The notes: a model not told the origin generated them from the letters alone. A DNA stretch of 64,000 nt from QFOX01 sp044237845 (GCA_044237845.1 JBIIEL010000005.1:9366-73365); one strand, 5' to 3'. Shown: positions 8,013 to 16,990, counted from the stretch's first letter. A program made the numbers and translations.

Positions 8013-9680
8013 TTAGGGAAGCATCGGCAATTTAAGCCCTTTTTCTTTCGCGCAGTCGATTGCGATGTCGTAGCCCGCATCCGCGTGGCGCATGACGCCG
8101 GTGGCGGGGTCGTTGGTGAGGACGCGCTCGAGCCGTTTCGCGGCGTCGTCCGTTCCATCGGCGACGATGACCATGCCGGAATGTTGCGAGAAGCCCATGC
8201 CGACGCCGCCGCCGTGGTGGAGGCTGACCCAGGTGGCGCCGCTGGCGGTGTTGAGCAGGGCGTTGAGCAGCGGCCAGTCCGACACCGCGTCGGAGCCGTC
8301 CTTCATCGCTTCGGTCTCGCGGTTGGGGCTGGCGACGGAGCCGCTATCCAGATGATCGCGGCCGATGACGACGGGGGCGCTGAGCTCGCCGTTTTTCACC
8401 ATCTCGTTGAAGGCGAGGCCGAGGCGTGCGCGGTCGCCGAGGCCAACCCAGCAAATGCGCGCGGGCAGGCCTTGGAACTGAATCCGCTCCCGCGCCATGT
8501 CGAGCCAGTGGTGCAGATGCGGATTATCCGGAATCAGCTCCTTCACTTTCGCATCCGTTTTGTAGATATCCTGCGGGTCGCCCGAGAGCGCCGCCCAGCG
8601 GAACGGGCCAATGCCGCGGCAAAACAGCGGGCGAATGTAAGCGGGCACGAAGCCGGGGAAATCAAACGCGTTGGCGACGCCTTCGTCCTTCGCGACCTGG
8701 CGGATGTTGTTGCCATAATCGACGGTGGGGATGCCCATCGCGTGGAAGGCGAGCATCGCGCGGACCTGCTCGGCCATGCTGGCCTTGGCGCGGCGGATGA
8801 CTTCGTCGGGGTTTTTGCTGCGTAGTGCTTTTGCCTCCGCGACGCTCATGCCGATGGGCAGATAGCCGTTGAGCGGGTCATGCGCGCTGGTTTGGTCCGT
8901 CACCATGTCGGGGCGGATGCCACGCTTCACGAGTTCCGGGAAGACCTCCGCCGCGTTGCCGAGGAGTCCGACGCTGATGGGCGTCTTCGATGTTTTAATG
9001 AGGGCGAGTGCTTCGTCGATCGTCGTCGCCATTTTGTCGAGATAGCGGGTTTTGAGGCGCATCTCGATGCGAGTCACGTCGCACTCCACCGCGAGCATAC
9101 TGGCACCCGCCATGGTGGCCGCGAGCGGCTGCGCACCGCCCATGCCGCCGAGGCCGCCGGTGAGAATCCATTTGCCCGCGAGGTCACCGCCGAAATGCTG
9201 CCGACCCATCTCGACGAAGGTTTCATAGGTGCCCTGCACGATGCCTTGGCTGCCGATATAGATCCACGAACCGGCGGTCATTTGGCCGTACATGGCGAGG
9301 CCTTTCTGGTCGAGCTCGCGGAAATGTTCCCACGTCGCCCAGTGCGGCACGAGGTTGGAGTTGGCGAGCAGCACGCGCGGTGCGTTCTCGTGCGTTTTGA
9401 AGACGCCGACGGGTTTGCCGGATTGGATGAGGAGCGTTTCGTCTTTCTCCAGCGCGGTGAGGGTGCTGACGATTTTCTCGTAACACTCCCAGTTGCGCGC
9501 GGCTTTGCCGATGCCGCCATAGACGACCAGCGCGTCGGGGTTCTCGGCGACTTCGGGGTCGAGGTTGTTCATCAGCATGCGCAAGGGGGCTTCGGTGAGC
9601 CAGCTTTTTGCGGTGAGCTTCGTGCCATGCGCCGCACGGATGGGGGCGTGGGTGGCGGTTCTTTCTTTCGGCTGTGCCAT
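8013..9680 (-). CDS. hutU: Urocanate hydratase
   Basis: A 555-residue NAD+-dependent enzyme that adds water to urocanate to give imidazolonepropionate, the second step of histidine degradation. GGLGGMGGAQPLA is the glycine-rich NAD site. LFCRGIGPFRWAALSGDP carries the conserved cysteine segment, and SLHHGGGVGMGFSQHSGM is a near-invariant urocanase block. I start at 9680 because GAGGAACCT abuts that ATG; a start at 9707 would add nine weakly conserved residues. It is divergent from hutG with only 47 bp between the starts, so the two probably share a control region. Confidence 0.96.
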   Translation of the reverse strand: MAQPKERTATHAPIRAAHGTKLTAKSWLTEAPLRMLMNNLDPEVAENPDALVVYGGIGKAARNWECYEKIVSTLTALEKDETLLIQSGKPVGVFKTHENAPRVLLANSNLVPHWATWEHFRELDQKGLAMYGQMTAGSWIYIGSQGIVQGTYETFVEMGRQHFGGDLAGKWILTGGLGGMGGAQPLAATMAGASMLAVECDVTRIEMRLKTRYLDKMATTIDEALALIKTSKTPISVGLLGNAAEVFPELVKRGIRPDMVTDQTSAHDPLNGYLPIGMSVAEAKALRSKNPDEVIRRAKASMAEQVRAMLAFHAMGIPTVDYGNNIRQVAKDEGVANAFDFPGFVPAYIRPLFCRGIGPFRWAALSGDPQDIYKTDAKVKELIPDNPHLHHWLDMARERIQFQGLPARICWVGLGDRARLGLAFNEMVKNGELSAPVVIGRDHLDSGSVASPNRETEAMKDGSDAVSDWPLLNALLNTASGATWVSLHHGGGVGMGFSQHSGMVIVADGTDDAAKRLERVLTNDPATGVMRHADAGYDIAIDCAKEKGLKLPMLP

Positions 9681-9727
9681 AGGTTCCTCGTCTTGCATCT
9701 CGGGCACATGCGCGTTAGCATGCGCGC

Positions 9728-10507
9728 ATGGAACCGTATCGTTATTTTCCGGGCACGATCCCGCTACTCATCAGTGTGCCGCATTGCGGAACCTTTGTGC
9801 CCGAGAGCATCCTAGCGCGGCTTACGCCGGAGGCCAAGCAACTTCCCGATACGGATTGGCATGTGGATAGGCTCTATGATTTCGTGCGGGGGATGGGGGC
9901 GCATCTGTTGGTGGCGACGCATTCGCGCTATGTGGTCGACCTCAACCGCGCGCCGGATGATACCTCGCTTTACCCGGGTAAATTCACCACCGGGCTGGTG
10001 CCGACGATGCGCTTTGATGGCTCGCCGCTGTATGTGGGCGCGGCACCGGATGCGGCAGAAGTCGCCGCGCGGGTGGAGCAGTATTGGAAGCCGTATCATG
10101 CGTGTATTACGCAGTGGATTTCGGAGCAAAGTGGTGTGCGCACGAAGTGCGTTTTTGATGTGCATTCGATTGCGAGCCGCGTGCCGCTGCTGTTTGAGGG
10201 GCAGTTGCCCGACCTCAATTTCGGTACGGCGGATGGCGCTTCGGCGAGCGCAGAACTCACCGCGCGGGTGATGGAAGTGGCGGAGCGCAGCGCCTACTCT
10301 GCCGTGCTCAACGGCCGGTTCAAGGGTGGCTATATCACGCGCCAATATGGCAACCCGGCGGCGGGGATTCAGACGATTCAGCTGGAGCTTTCGCAGGTGA
10401 ATTACATGCAGGAACAATACCCCTTCGCCTATGACGACGCGAAGGCCGCTTCGTTGCAGGAGGTGCTGCGTGCGGTGGTGGCAGTGGTGGCGCAGGAAAT
10501 TTCCTGA
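9728..10507 (+). CDS. hutG: N-formylglutamate deformylase
   Basis: A 259-residue N-formylglutamate amidohydrolase family protein that hydrolyses N-formyl-L-glutamate to glutamate and formate, the last step of the route. Conserved blocks are ISVPHCGTFVPE near the start, DWHVDRLYDF, VVDLNRAPDD, FDVHSIAS (metal-binding His) and GGYITRQYGNP. With HutF it makes the five-step pathway complete inside 8.5 kb, although the genes sit in three transcription units and not one operon. An unrelated Pho-box-like promoter follows 27 bp after its stop. Confidence 0.92.
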   Translation: MEPYRYFPGTIPLLISVPHCGTFVPESILARLTPEAKQLPDTDWHVDRLYDFVRGMGAHLLVATHSRYVVDLNRAPDDTSLYPGKFTTGLVPTMRFDGSPLYVGAAPDAAEVAARVEQYWKPYHACITQWISEQSGVRTKCVFDVHSIASRVPLLFEGQLPDLNFGTADGASASAELTARVMEVAERSAYSAVLNGRFKGGYITRQYGNPAAGIQTIQLELSQVNYMQEQYPFAYDDAKAASLQEVLRAVVAVVAQEIS

Positions 10508-10533
10508 CTATTTATCAGTAACTTAGAAAATCA

Positions 10534-10590
10534 TTGTCACAAAAACTTCACACTTCCCGCGTGGATTTGCTGCATCCGCTCAGGTAGAAT
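10534..10590 (+). promoter_or_regulatory. Pho-box-like promoter (site 1)
   Basis: The direct repeat TTGTCACA-AAAA-CTTCACA (10534-10552; TCACA at 11-bp period) is followed by CTTCCC. The best -10 box, TAGAAT (10585-10590), is 32 bp after the repeat, one helical turn more than at the other sites. It ends six bases before the next ATG. Confidence 0.65.
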
Positions 10591-10596
10591 GGAAGG

Positions 10597-11655
10597 ATGG
10601 AGAATCGTACGGAAAATCAGCTTCCGCCGACGGAAACCCCGTCGGATATGCCGCGCCAGGAGCAATCTGGCGCGGGTGGATTTCTGCGTAAAAATAGCCT
10701 ACAACTCGCCGGCCTGCTGAACCTGATTGGGGATGTGGGCTTTTTGGCGCGAGGGCTTTTAAAACGCACTAAACGTGATTCCGCTGCGCCGGATAATGCC
10801 ATGTTGTTTGGCGGCATATTATATCTATTCGGTGGCCTGAATTTATTACTATTCGGCGGTGTAAAACCAGAACAGAAATTGCAGGACGTAGAAGAGCAGA
10901 CAGCTTCTTTTCTGAAGCAAAAAATGGGAGCACTTCCCGAAAACTCCGAACTTGATTTGGTTGATAAAAAGGAACGCAAGCCTGGCGTGCGCGATTATCT
11001 CTATAAGCACGCTGCACAAAATACTCTTTATGCCTATTTTCTTGGGGCGATTGGGTTTTTGATTTCCGGGATCAATGATTTTCGCGCTGACCGCACGCAA
11101 ACGGGGCGCATGTATTATGGCATCAGCTCATTAGTGATTAAAGGCGCATCGATTCTGGTACCAGAAAAAAGCAAGGAACCTAGAGAAAGTGACTCGCATA
11201 AGTCGAAAGGCATCATCGATTGGATTCGCGAAAAGCCGCTGCGGATTTTTGGTTATGGATCGCTGCTGACAGAATCGATGATGGCGCTTGAGACCTACCA
11301 AAAGTACCGCAAGCCCGGCGCGGATACAAAAGATTGGAAATGGGCGGCCGTGAGCACGGGTTCCTATATATTCTCGGATTTACTCGCGGCTATTTCCAAC
11401 AAAGATAAATCGAACGCGGCGGGCAAACTCAGCGCCGACGAGCAGCGCAAGGTGGAAGCGATGGCGGCGGAGGCGATTGCTGCGCAGCCGGGTGCGAAGC
11501 GGGGTGCGCTGGTGGAGGAGGTGGCGGGGTTCCTTGCGAAGCGGCCGGAAATCGGTGGTTCGCGCGAGTCCATTCGTAAGGCGCTCGTGACGCAGGTGGA
11601 GCATTTTGGCACCGCCCGCGCGCCACAGGCCGAGGCTGAAGTCGCCGTGCATTAA
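10597..11655 (+). CDS. Unrecognised polytopic membrane protein, Pho-box-like promoter
   Basis: A 352-residue protein I cannot assign. A polar Pro/Thr/Glu-rich head of about 30 residues is followed by hydrophobic segments near 34-55, 69-88, 145-165 and 175-190. A charged stretch leads into a C-terminal soluble helical part rich in Ala/Glu (about 270-350). The start ATG lies six bases after a TAGAAT -10 box, so the message would be leaderless or use GGAAGG at the extreme 5' end. It shares its promoter type and general build (polar head, glycine-rich hydrophobic core, Ala-rich tail) with the proteins at 13125, 15750, 35673 and 37440. I infer an inner-membrane or secreted membrane-active role. 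Confidence 0.75.
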   Translation: MENRTENQLPPTETPSDMPRQEQSGAGGFLRKNSLQLAGLLNLIGDVGFLARGLLKRTKRDSAAPDNAMLFGGILYLFGGLNLLLFGGVKPEQKLQDVEEQTASFLKQKMGALPENSELDLVDKKERKPGVRDYLYKHAAQNTLYAYFLGAIGFLISGINDFRADRTQTGRMYYGISSLVIKGASILVPEKSKEPRESDSHKSKGIIDWIREKPLRIFGYGSLLTESMMALETYQKYRKPGADTKDWKWAAVSTGSYIFSDLLAAISNKDKSNAAGKLSADEQRKVEAMAAEAIAAQPGAKRGALVEEVAGFLAKRPEIGGSRESIRKALVTQVEHFGTARAPQAEAEVAVH

Positions 11656-11729
11656 GTCACTTGAAACCCGTCTTTTATCTTCTATGTTAACGGCGTGTGA
11701 CTATCATATGCGTGATGTAGGAGAGTGCT

Positions 11730-12356
11730 TTGGAAAAAATCTATGCCTGGTTTGATAGTCTCGTTCAGGCGCTTGTCGCGCTGGTGGAGCATCTTGGGGT
11801 GCTCGGCATTTTTATCATGACGTTTTTGGAATCGACGTTTCTGCCGATCCCCTCTGAAATCACGATGATTCCGGCGGGCTATCTGGTGCAGCAAGGCAAG
11901 ATGGACCTGATGAGCGTGTTTATTGCGAGCGTTATCGGTACGGTCGGCGGTGCTTATCTCAACTACTGGATTGCCAAACGTTTCGGTCGCGGGCTTTTTC
12001 TGCGCTACGGGCGATATTTCTTCATGACGCCGGAAAAACTGGTGAAGCTGGAGAATTTTTTTAACAAGCATGGGGCGGTCTCAACCTTCACGGGGCGGCT
12101 GATTCCGGGGTTGCGCCATTTTATTTCCTTCCCCGCTGGCCTCGCGAAGATGGATCTGAAAAAATTCTTCATCTACACAAGCGCCGGGGGCGCTATATGG
12201 ATGGCGACGCTGCTGGCGATTGGCTATTACATTGGTAAAAACGAAGCGCTCGCTGCGAAATATATGCCGATGATTAAGCTCGGCATTCTGGTTTTTGTCG
12301 CGCTGGTGGTGGTGGGTTATATCATCAACGCGCGTCGCAAAGCCAAGCGCGGCTAA
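11730..12356 (+). CDS. DedA family membrane protein
   Basis: A 208-residue DedA/VTT-domain protein. FLESTFLPIPSEITMIPAGY and RLIPGLRHFISFPAGLAKMD are the two conserved re-entrant segments, with the acidic and arginine residues that DedA proteins need for undecaprenyl-phosphate or lipid flipping. Several transmembrane helices are evident, and a basic tail (NARRKAKRG) would be cytoplasmic. The start is a TTG at 11730 with AGGAGAG five bases upstream. The stop is one base before the GST gene, so they form a two-gene operon. Confidence 0.88.
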   Translation: MEKIYAWFDSLVQALVALVEHLGVLGIFIMTFLESTFLPIPSEITMIPAGYLVQQGKMDLMSVFIASVIGTVGGAYLNYWIAKRFGRGLFLRYGRYFFMTPEKLVKLENFFNKHGAVSTFTGRLIPGLRHFISFPAGLAKMDLKKFFIYTSAGGAIWMATLLAIGYYIGKNEALAAKYMPMIKLGILVFVALVVVGYIINARRKAKRG

Positions 12357-12357
12357 C

Positions 12358-12948
12358 ATGAAACTGTTCGGCTCCGTCAATTCACCCTATGCGCGCAAAT
12401 GCCGGGTGGTGTTGCGCGAAAAGGCGCTGCGTTGCGAGGAGATCATGGTCAACTCGCTGGAGAACCCGCCGGAGTTGCTCGCGGTGAACCCACTCGGCAA
12501 AGTGCCCGCACTGCTGACGGATGATGGCGTTGCGCTTTGCGATAGCAGCATCATCACCGAATATCTTGATAGTGTTTCGACCGCGTCGCGGCTGATTCCC
12601 GAAGGCGCTGCGCGGTTCGAGGTGCTGGCGCTCGCCGCACTGGCCGATGGGGTGATGGATCTGGCGGTGGAGTGGGTGATTCAGACCCGCCGTGCGACTG
12701 CCGAGCAATGGCCGGATTGGATCGCCCGGCGGAAGGAAGCTATCTTACGGACCTTGGCGGTGATAGCTGTCAACCCGCTGCTCACGCATCGTACGGTGAC
12801 GCTGGCGCATATTAATGTCGCCTGCGCGCTCGCCTATCTCGATTTCCGCCATCCGACGCTCGCCTGGCGGGCGGATTTCCCGACGCTGGTGAACTTCCTC
12901 GAATCGTTTGCCGAGCGGCCATCGATGCGTGCCACACAGCCGGGTTAG
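12358..12948 (+). CDS. Glutathione S-transferase family protein
   Basis: A 196-residue cytoplasmic GST. The N-terminal thioredoxin-fold domain has the active-site segment SPYARKCRVVLREK (Ser at the usual catalytic position) and the glutathione-binding NPLGKVPAL with the conserved cis-Pro, followed by DSSIITEYLD. The all-helical C-terminal domain ends at the family-typical length. The substrate cannot be told from sequence. It starts one base after the dedA stop. A Pho-box-like site begins 43 bp after its end. Confidence 0.88.
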   Translation: MKLFGSVNSPYARKCRVVLREKALRCEEIMVNSLENPPELLAVNPLGKVPALLTDDGVALCDSSIITEYLDSVSTASRLIPEGAARFEVLALAALADGVMDLAVEWVIQTRRATAEQWPDWIARRKEAILRTLAVIAVNPLLTHRTVTLAHINVACALAYLDFRHPTLAWRADFPTLVNFLESFAERPSMRATQPG

Positions 12949-12990
12949 ATATCTTGCTGCATGCGTAAAAATGCATGCAAATGCTGAAAT

Positions 12991-13035
12991 CTTCATAAAA
13001 CTGTCACACACGGCAGGCCGTTTTTCGGTTAGACC
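12991..13035 (+). promoter_or_regulatory. Pho-box-like promoter (site 2)
   Basis: CTTCATAAAACTGTCACA (12991-13008) is a two-unit direct repeat with 11-bp period. TAGACC starts at 13030, exactly 21 bp after the second unit. It gives a leader of roughly 85 nt before the 13125 gene. Confidence 0.65.
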
Positions 13036-13082
13036 CCGTTTTGCGGGTAAAAACCTTTAAAAATCGTTAAAAAAAGCCCGCG

Positions 13083-13116
13083 TTGTCATCTGTTTGTAAC
13101 AATTCTGTGCCATGAT
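13083..13116 (+). promoter_or_regulatory. Second, canonical-spacing Pho-box-like promoter
   Basis: TTGTCAT, four bases, TTGTAAC (13083-13100), then ten bases and CATGAT (13111-13116). This is the 7-4-7-10 geometry of the classical Pho box. The -10 box ends eight bases before the 13125 ATG, so this start would be almost leaderless. Confidence 0.5.
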
Positions 13117-13124
13117 GTAAGGGT

Positions 13125-14666
13125 ATGAATAGCAGCACCGAGATGGATACCGCTCCGACCACGGAGCGCGACGCGCACGCAGCGCCGCATGGGGACATGC
13201 ATGGCGAGGCGGCGACGCATCTCACCCGCGCGCCAGTGAAACAGCCGGAAGGATTGGTGCATGAACAGGCAGCAGCGCCTGAGGCCGCCGTCGCTGAAAC
13301 CGCCGAAGCCGCCCAGAAGAAAAACGAACGCGCGCCGGTGAAGTTTCTAGGCGTGACGATGCCGGAGCCCATTGCCAGCGGTATGCGCTGGATGCGCAAA
13401 ACATCAGACAAAGTAAGACTATCGACCGTGAAGGCGCTGCCTGCGCCAATCGTGAATAACTCCTCCAATATTCTCGGCGTTGCGCATGTGGCGACTGAAA
13501 TTGCCATGTTCAAATCGAGCCTGCGTGAAGGTAACCTGATTCAAAATCCCAAGAATCCCATCAATTGGGTATGGGAACCAATTAAGACGGTGTTTAAGGG
13601 CGTGGCCGAAGGTGCGAAGCCAAAAGACCTCGACTTAAAAGGCTTGTTCAAGGGCAATGCGATTAAGAATATTAAAGACCGCGTGACCGATATGAAGGGC
13701 GCGACAGAGCGTGAATATGCACGCCAAATGCATAGTGAAGGTGTGGCGCGTGAAAAAGTCAATCTTTCTAATCGTTGGCAGACACGTTCTACATTTTTGG
13801 GGCTGGTTGCCTGGTCACTGAGTGCCTTAATCCCAGAGAAAAAAGAGAGTGATGAAGAAATTGAACGCATGGCAATCAAGCGTGCGAACCATCCGATGCA
13901 ATATGTGGGCGAACGTATCAAGCAGGCGTTGTGGTTCCCGGAATGGGGTCAGCATAAGCGACAAATGCTCGGGCTGGCTTATTTCCTGATTGGGTGTTGT
14001 TCAACACTGGGATCATGGCGCGGTGTGACTAAGTTTGACAAAGGTGCAAAAGCCGGACTGAAAGAATATTCCTTTAATCAAAGCTATTTATGGACGTCAT
14101 TAATATCATTGGCGAGTTCGGTGCCACTTCTCTTCTCATTGGATGAGAAGAGTGGCTATTCGAACTTTGGTGGTCTCATGATGTTTCGTATTGCGTTCTT
14201 ACGTAATAGTATCAAAACAAAATATAAAAATAATGACCCGGGCGCTCCATGGTACGCTTTCAGCTCCATCTCTTTCCAAGTCGAGAATCTGATGCAGGGG
14301 CTCTTCGGGGGGGCTCAGAAAGTAAAACATACATTGCCGGATGGAACGGTGGTGGAAGAAGTTATTAGCCACAAAGGCACTCTAGAAAAAGCAAAAGAAG
14401 AAGCGCGCGAAATAAAGGTCGCCCACAAGGCTGCGAAGCAGCATACGCATGCGGATGTGGAGATGGATGTGCAGGTGGAGGGTGCGGAAGTGGCATCGGC
14501 CAAGAAGCAGGAGCATTCGACGCTGGCAGTGAATGAAAAAGGCGAGTTGGTGGATACGGCTAAGCAGCCGGAGCACCACATCACCCACGCGAAGGACGTG
14601 GCGCACGCGATGCCTGAACGCAAGGCCGCGCATGACGAGAAGCTCGCCGCTGCCGCGAGTGCATAG
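13125..14666 (+). CDS. Unrecognised membrane-associated protein with two Pho-box-like promoters
   Basis: A 513-residue protein of unknown function. Residues 1-60 are polar and disorder-like (Ala/Glu/Thr/His). A helical region with lysine-rich stretches follows. There are hydrophobic segments around residues 225-240 (FLGLVAWSLSALIP), 285-303 (LGLAYFLIGCCSTLGSW) and 320-340 (LWTSLISLASSVPLLFSL). The last 120 residues are highly charged and His/Lys/Glu-rich, and end in an Ala-rich tail (LAAAASA). It has no neighbour in the same operon and is followed by a palindromic repeat. The double promoter is unusual within the set. Confidence 0.75.
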   Translation: MNSSTEMDTAPTTERDAHAAPHGDMHGEAATHLTRAPVKQPEGLVHEQAAAPEAAVAETAEAAQKKNERAPVKFLGVTMPEPIASGMRWMRKTSDKVRLSTVKALPAPIVNNSSNILGVAHVATEIAMFKSSLREGNLIQNPKNPINWVWEPIKTVFKGVAEGAKPKDLDLKGLFKGNAIKNIKDRVTDMKGATEREYARQMHSEGVAREKVNLSNRWQTRSTFLGLVAWSLSALIPEKKESDEEIERMAIKRANHPMQYVGERIKQALWFPEWGQHKRQMLGLAYFLIGCCSTLGSWRGVTKFDKGAKAGLKEYSFNQSYLWTSLISLASSVPLLFSLDEKSGYSNFGGLMMFRIAFLRNSIKTKYKNNDPGAPWYAFSSISFQVENLMQGLFGGAQKVKHTLPDGTVVEEVISHKGTLEKAKEEAREIKVAHKAAKQHTHADVEMDVQVEGAEVASAKKQEHSTLAVNEKGELVDTAKQPEHHITHAKDVAHAMPERKAAHDEKLAAAASA

Positions 14667-14685
14667 CGTTTCCAACATATTCCAT

Positions 14686-14806
14686 CATTGCGAGCGAAGC
14701 GTCCCGAAGGGGGCCAAAGGCCAACCAATCCAGATCCCCTTAAGGCAATACTGTCGCGCAGACGCGCGACGCTGGATTACTTAGGCCTGAAGGCCTCGTA
14801 ATGACG
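14686..14806. repeat. Long dispersed palindromic repeat (CAATCCAG family)
   Basis: CATTGCGAGCGAAGCGTC...CAATCCAG, a centre with CTTAAGG..ATACTGTCGCGCAGACGCG, and the inverted GCTGGATTACTTAGG...CTCGTAATGACGG. The same element occurs at 46271-46385. Confidence 0.85.
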
Positions 14807-14828
14807 GAGTTTTCTCAGTTGACGGCAT

Positions 14829-14857
14829 AAAAAAAGGGCGCCCGGAGGCGCCCTTTT
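14829..14857. terminator. Rho-independent terminator
   Basis: AAAAGGGCGCC-CGGA-GGCGCCCTTTT. It is perfect and flanked by A and T runs, so it can work in both directions. It serves chiefly the ompA-like gene on the minus strand. Confidence 0.85.
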
Positions 14858-14879
14858 GGTTTCTGCGAGTCGTGCCTGA

Positions 14880-15491
14880 TTATTCTTTTGCTTTGAATTC
14901 CACTTCGACACGGCGCTGGGTAGCCATGCAGGCGATCTTTGCTTTGCGCGCTTTACCGTCACACGCGGCATCCGACTCCGCTTTACCGAGGCCGCGAATG
15001 TCGCCCTGGCTTACTTTGGTCTCGGTCTTTCTGTCGAGATAGTCACGCACGGCTTTGGCGCGTTTTTCTGCCAACGCATCGTTATAGGAAGCACTGCCGA
15101 ACTGGTCGGTATAGCCATGGATGCGCACTTCCGAAATTTCGGACGATTTGTTGATGACGCTGACCAATTGGTCGAGCTTGGCCACGCCTTCGCCCGTCAG
15201 CTTCGCGCTGTTGAAATCAAAATACACGCTGCGCTGTTCCTGCGAGATGTTCGCGATAGAAACCGTGGCTGGCGCTGGAATTACCGCAACAGGCTTCGGC
15301 GCGGGCTTTGGCGCTTCTGGCGCACAGACGTCCTTATCGCCATCCCACTTGGTGCGCACGCAGTTGCCGAAGCTACTCATGATGGGCTTGTCGTCTTTGT
15401 TGTAAGCCGCATCTTCCGCCGGGGTGGCGAACGCCGCCGGGGCGAGGCTGAGGGCTGCAAGGCTTGCCGTAACGAGGAGGAACTGACGCAT
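14880..15491 (-). CDS. OmpA-family outer-envelope protein
   Basis: A 203-residue protein with a clear signal peptide (MRQFLLVTASLAALSLAPAAFA, cleavage before TPAED) and a C-terminal OmpA/peptidoglycan-binding domain. The latter runs from VYFDFNSAKLTGEG through IHGYTDQFGSASYNDALAEKRA to TQRRVEVEFK. The GYTD..G....N..L...RA signature contacts the diaminopimelate of peptidoglycan. Between them is a short Pro/Ala linker (PKPAPKPVAVIPAPA). There is no lipobox and no beta-barrel, so it is probably a periplasmic peptidoglycan-associated protein. The start at 15491 has GGAG upstream; an in-frame start 13 codons earlier would spoil the signal peptide. Confidence 0.9.
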   Translation of the reverse strand: MRQFLLVTASLAALSLAPAAFATPAEDAAYNKDDKPIMSSFGNCVRTKWDGDKDVCAPEAPKPAPKPVAVIPAPATVSIANISQEQRSVYFDFNSAKLTGEGVAKLDQLVSVINKSSEISEVRIHGYTDQFGSASYNDALAEKRAKAVRDYLDRKTETKVSQGDIRGLGKAESDAACDGKARKAKIACMATQRRVEVEFKAKE

Positions 15492-15641
15492 GAAGATGCT
15501 CCGTATTGTTTTTAATGGGACGAGAACCATAGCGCCGAGGACGCGGAGTGCAAGCGGGAAAATGGGTAGGGGATAAGTGGGAACAGGCGAATGCGCGAAT
15601 ACGGGAATGGGCGCTGGAGGGGTGGCTCGGTCTCTCCACGC

Positions 15642-15702
15642 GTCATGCCCGCGTAGGCGGGCATCTTCTCTTTTAAGATTCCCGCCTACGCGGGAATGAC
15701 GG
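15642..15702. repeat. REP-like palindromic repeat
   Basis: GTCATGCCCGCGTAGGCGGG and CCCGCCTACGCGGGAATGAC form inverted arms around TCTTCTCTTTTAAGATT. Third copy of the family at 3401 and 7061. Confidence 0.85.
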
Positions 15703-15749
15703 CTCTGGAAGCCCGGGCCTATTTCTTGCTTGGGTCTCTCGTTCTCCGA

Positions 15750-16790
15750 CTAGCGCGCGTTGCCTTTGCCTTGCGATGGCGGGTTGCGCAGCGTCTCGGC
15801 GACGGCAGCGGAAATCTCGGCGCCACGGGCGGCGATGAAGTCTTGCACGTTGATGGGTTTGCCGTTGGCATCTATCACCATCTTCGGGTGTGCAGCGGCG
15901 GCAGCAGACAGCGCATCGTTCATAGTCTGCTGCCACACGGCAGACATTTTTGCCAGCGGCGTAACACCCGAATCGCCATTGGTGATTCCACGCGCAAGGT
16001 TTGCCGCAGCAATAACGCCTTCTTGGAGTTTTTTAATCAATGCCTCATCATCAGGGTGTTGAATTGCAATCAGGGCAATATTCTGTGCCGCATTCGCCGC
16101 GGCAGAAATTCCATCCACGCGGCTTGGGTTGGCAGTGGTAGGATTAATGCCGTTATTGCCCCAATTTGGTTTCAACCAATAGGGGGGCGCTAACGCCATA
16201 AGTGCAGTGTATGATGAGGTTTTGTCCCAGTGCAGTAGTGTATCCATGTCCGTTACGGCGGCTTCGGCCTTCATCATGCCTTGCTGGGCGAGAGCTGCGT
16301 CGGCTTTCTCGGCGGTGGTGAAACCGTCTTCCACTGCCATTTGCGCGGCGAAGCCTTTGCGGCCGCCTTTAATGTCGGCGAGGATTTTGGTGTGTTGCTC
16401 GGCGGTGATGTCGCCCTGCGCGGCGAGGATGTCGAGAATCTGCGGGATGGTGGCGAGGCCGAGGCCGTTCGGGCGCTCACCGAAAGCGGGTGGGGTGGGG
16501 GGTGTGGGTGGAGTTGGCGGAGTTGCTTTTTGTTCTTCAAACAAACGATCAATCTTCAGAAGAACCGAAGCAACACCAAAAACTGTTGCCAGTGCAATCC
16601 CTCTACTATTCAGCACATCAAACAGTTTGATTTCAGTTGTGGCAGGATTCCGGCGCAGTTTGATATAATTCCAAACAGAACTGACGGCAGCATATAGTCC
16701 TGCACTTAATGTGAAGGTACCAAGTAGGCTCCGGCGCTTCGGCTCCGGCTGTGGCGGCATGACAGGCTGGTTCTGTTTGTTCTCGTCCAT
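15750..16790 (-). CDS. Unrecognised protein with TPP repeats, Pho-box-like promoter
   Basis: A 346-residue protein of unknown function. A proline-rich head (residues 1-20) is followed by a possible membrane segment (about 23-45) and a second hydrophobic stretch (about 65-80). A (TPP)4 linker near residue 92 leads to a soluble Ala-rich helical C-terminal half. Residues about 110-170 (ATIPQILDILAAQGDITAEQ and KADAALAQQGMM) look like two helical hairpin repeats. The chain ends in NPPSQGKGNAR; the protein at 50258 ends in NSQGKGNAIG, so the C-terminal motif SQGKGNA is shared. The ATG lies six bases after the -10 box, suggesting a leaderless message. Confidence 0.75.
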   Translation of the reverse strand: MDENKQNQPVMPPQPEPKRRSLLGTFTLSAGLYAAVSSVWNYIKLRRNPATTEIKLFDVLNSRGIALATVFGVASVLLKIDRLFEEQKATPPTPPTPPTPPAFGERPNGLGLATIPQILDILAAQGDITAEQHTKILADIKGGRKGFAAQMAVEDGFTTAEKADAALAQQGMMKAEAAVTDMDTLLHWDKTSSYTALMALAPPYWLKPNWGNNGINPTTANPSRVDGISAAANAAQNIALIAIQHPDDEALIKKLQEGVIAAANLARGITNGDSGVTPLAKMSAVWQQTMNDALSAAAAAHPKMVIDANGKPINVQDFIAARGAEISAAVAETLRNPPSQGKGNAR

Positions 16791-16796
16791 GCCCTT

Positions 16797-16840
16797 ATTC
16801 TACACGTGCGCGCGGGGAGTTGTGTGACAGTTTTGTGAAG
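16797..16840 (-). promoter_or_regulatory. Pho-box-like promoter (site 3)
   Basis: On the minus strand CTTCACAAAACTGTCACA (16840-16823), then 20 bp, then TAGAAT (16802-16797), which ends six bases before the ATG of the 15750-16790 gene. Confidence 0.75.
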
Positions 16841-16855
16841 ATTTGTAAGCTATTG

Positions 16856-16990
16856 TCATACCAGCGAAAGCTGGTATCCAGCGCACCTCGTCTGCGGCGT
16901 AGTAGTATCCTTAAGGAGACTGGATGCCACATCGCGCGCTTTTCCAGCGGTTTGCAAGCAAACCGGGAAAAACGGCGTCTGGCATGACAA
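16856..16990. repeat. Palindromic repeat (CCAGC family)
   Basis: GTCATACCAGCGAAAGCTGG...CCAG and an inverted CTGGATGCCA...TGGCATGAC bracket a central CTTAAGGAG. A distant relative is at 6291. It fills most of the gap between the 15750 and RimK-type genes. Confidence 0.7.

Noticed and set aside
8085..9815. Two open frames on the + strand opposite hutU
   Set aside because: Both overlap the clearly recognised urocanate hydratase and have unlikely composition.
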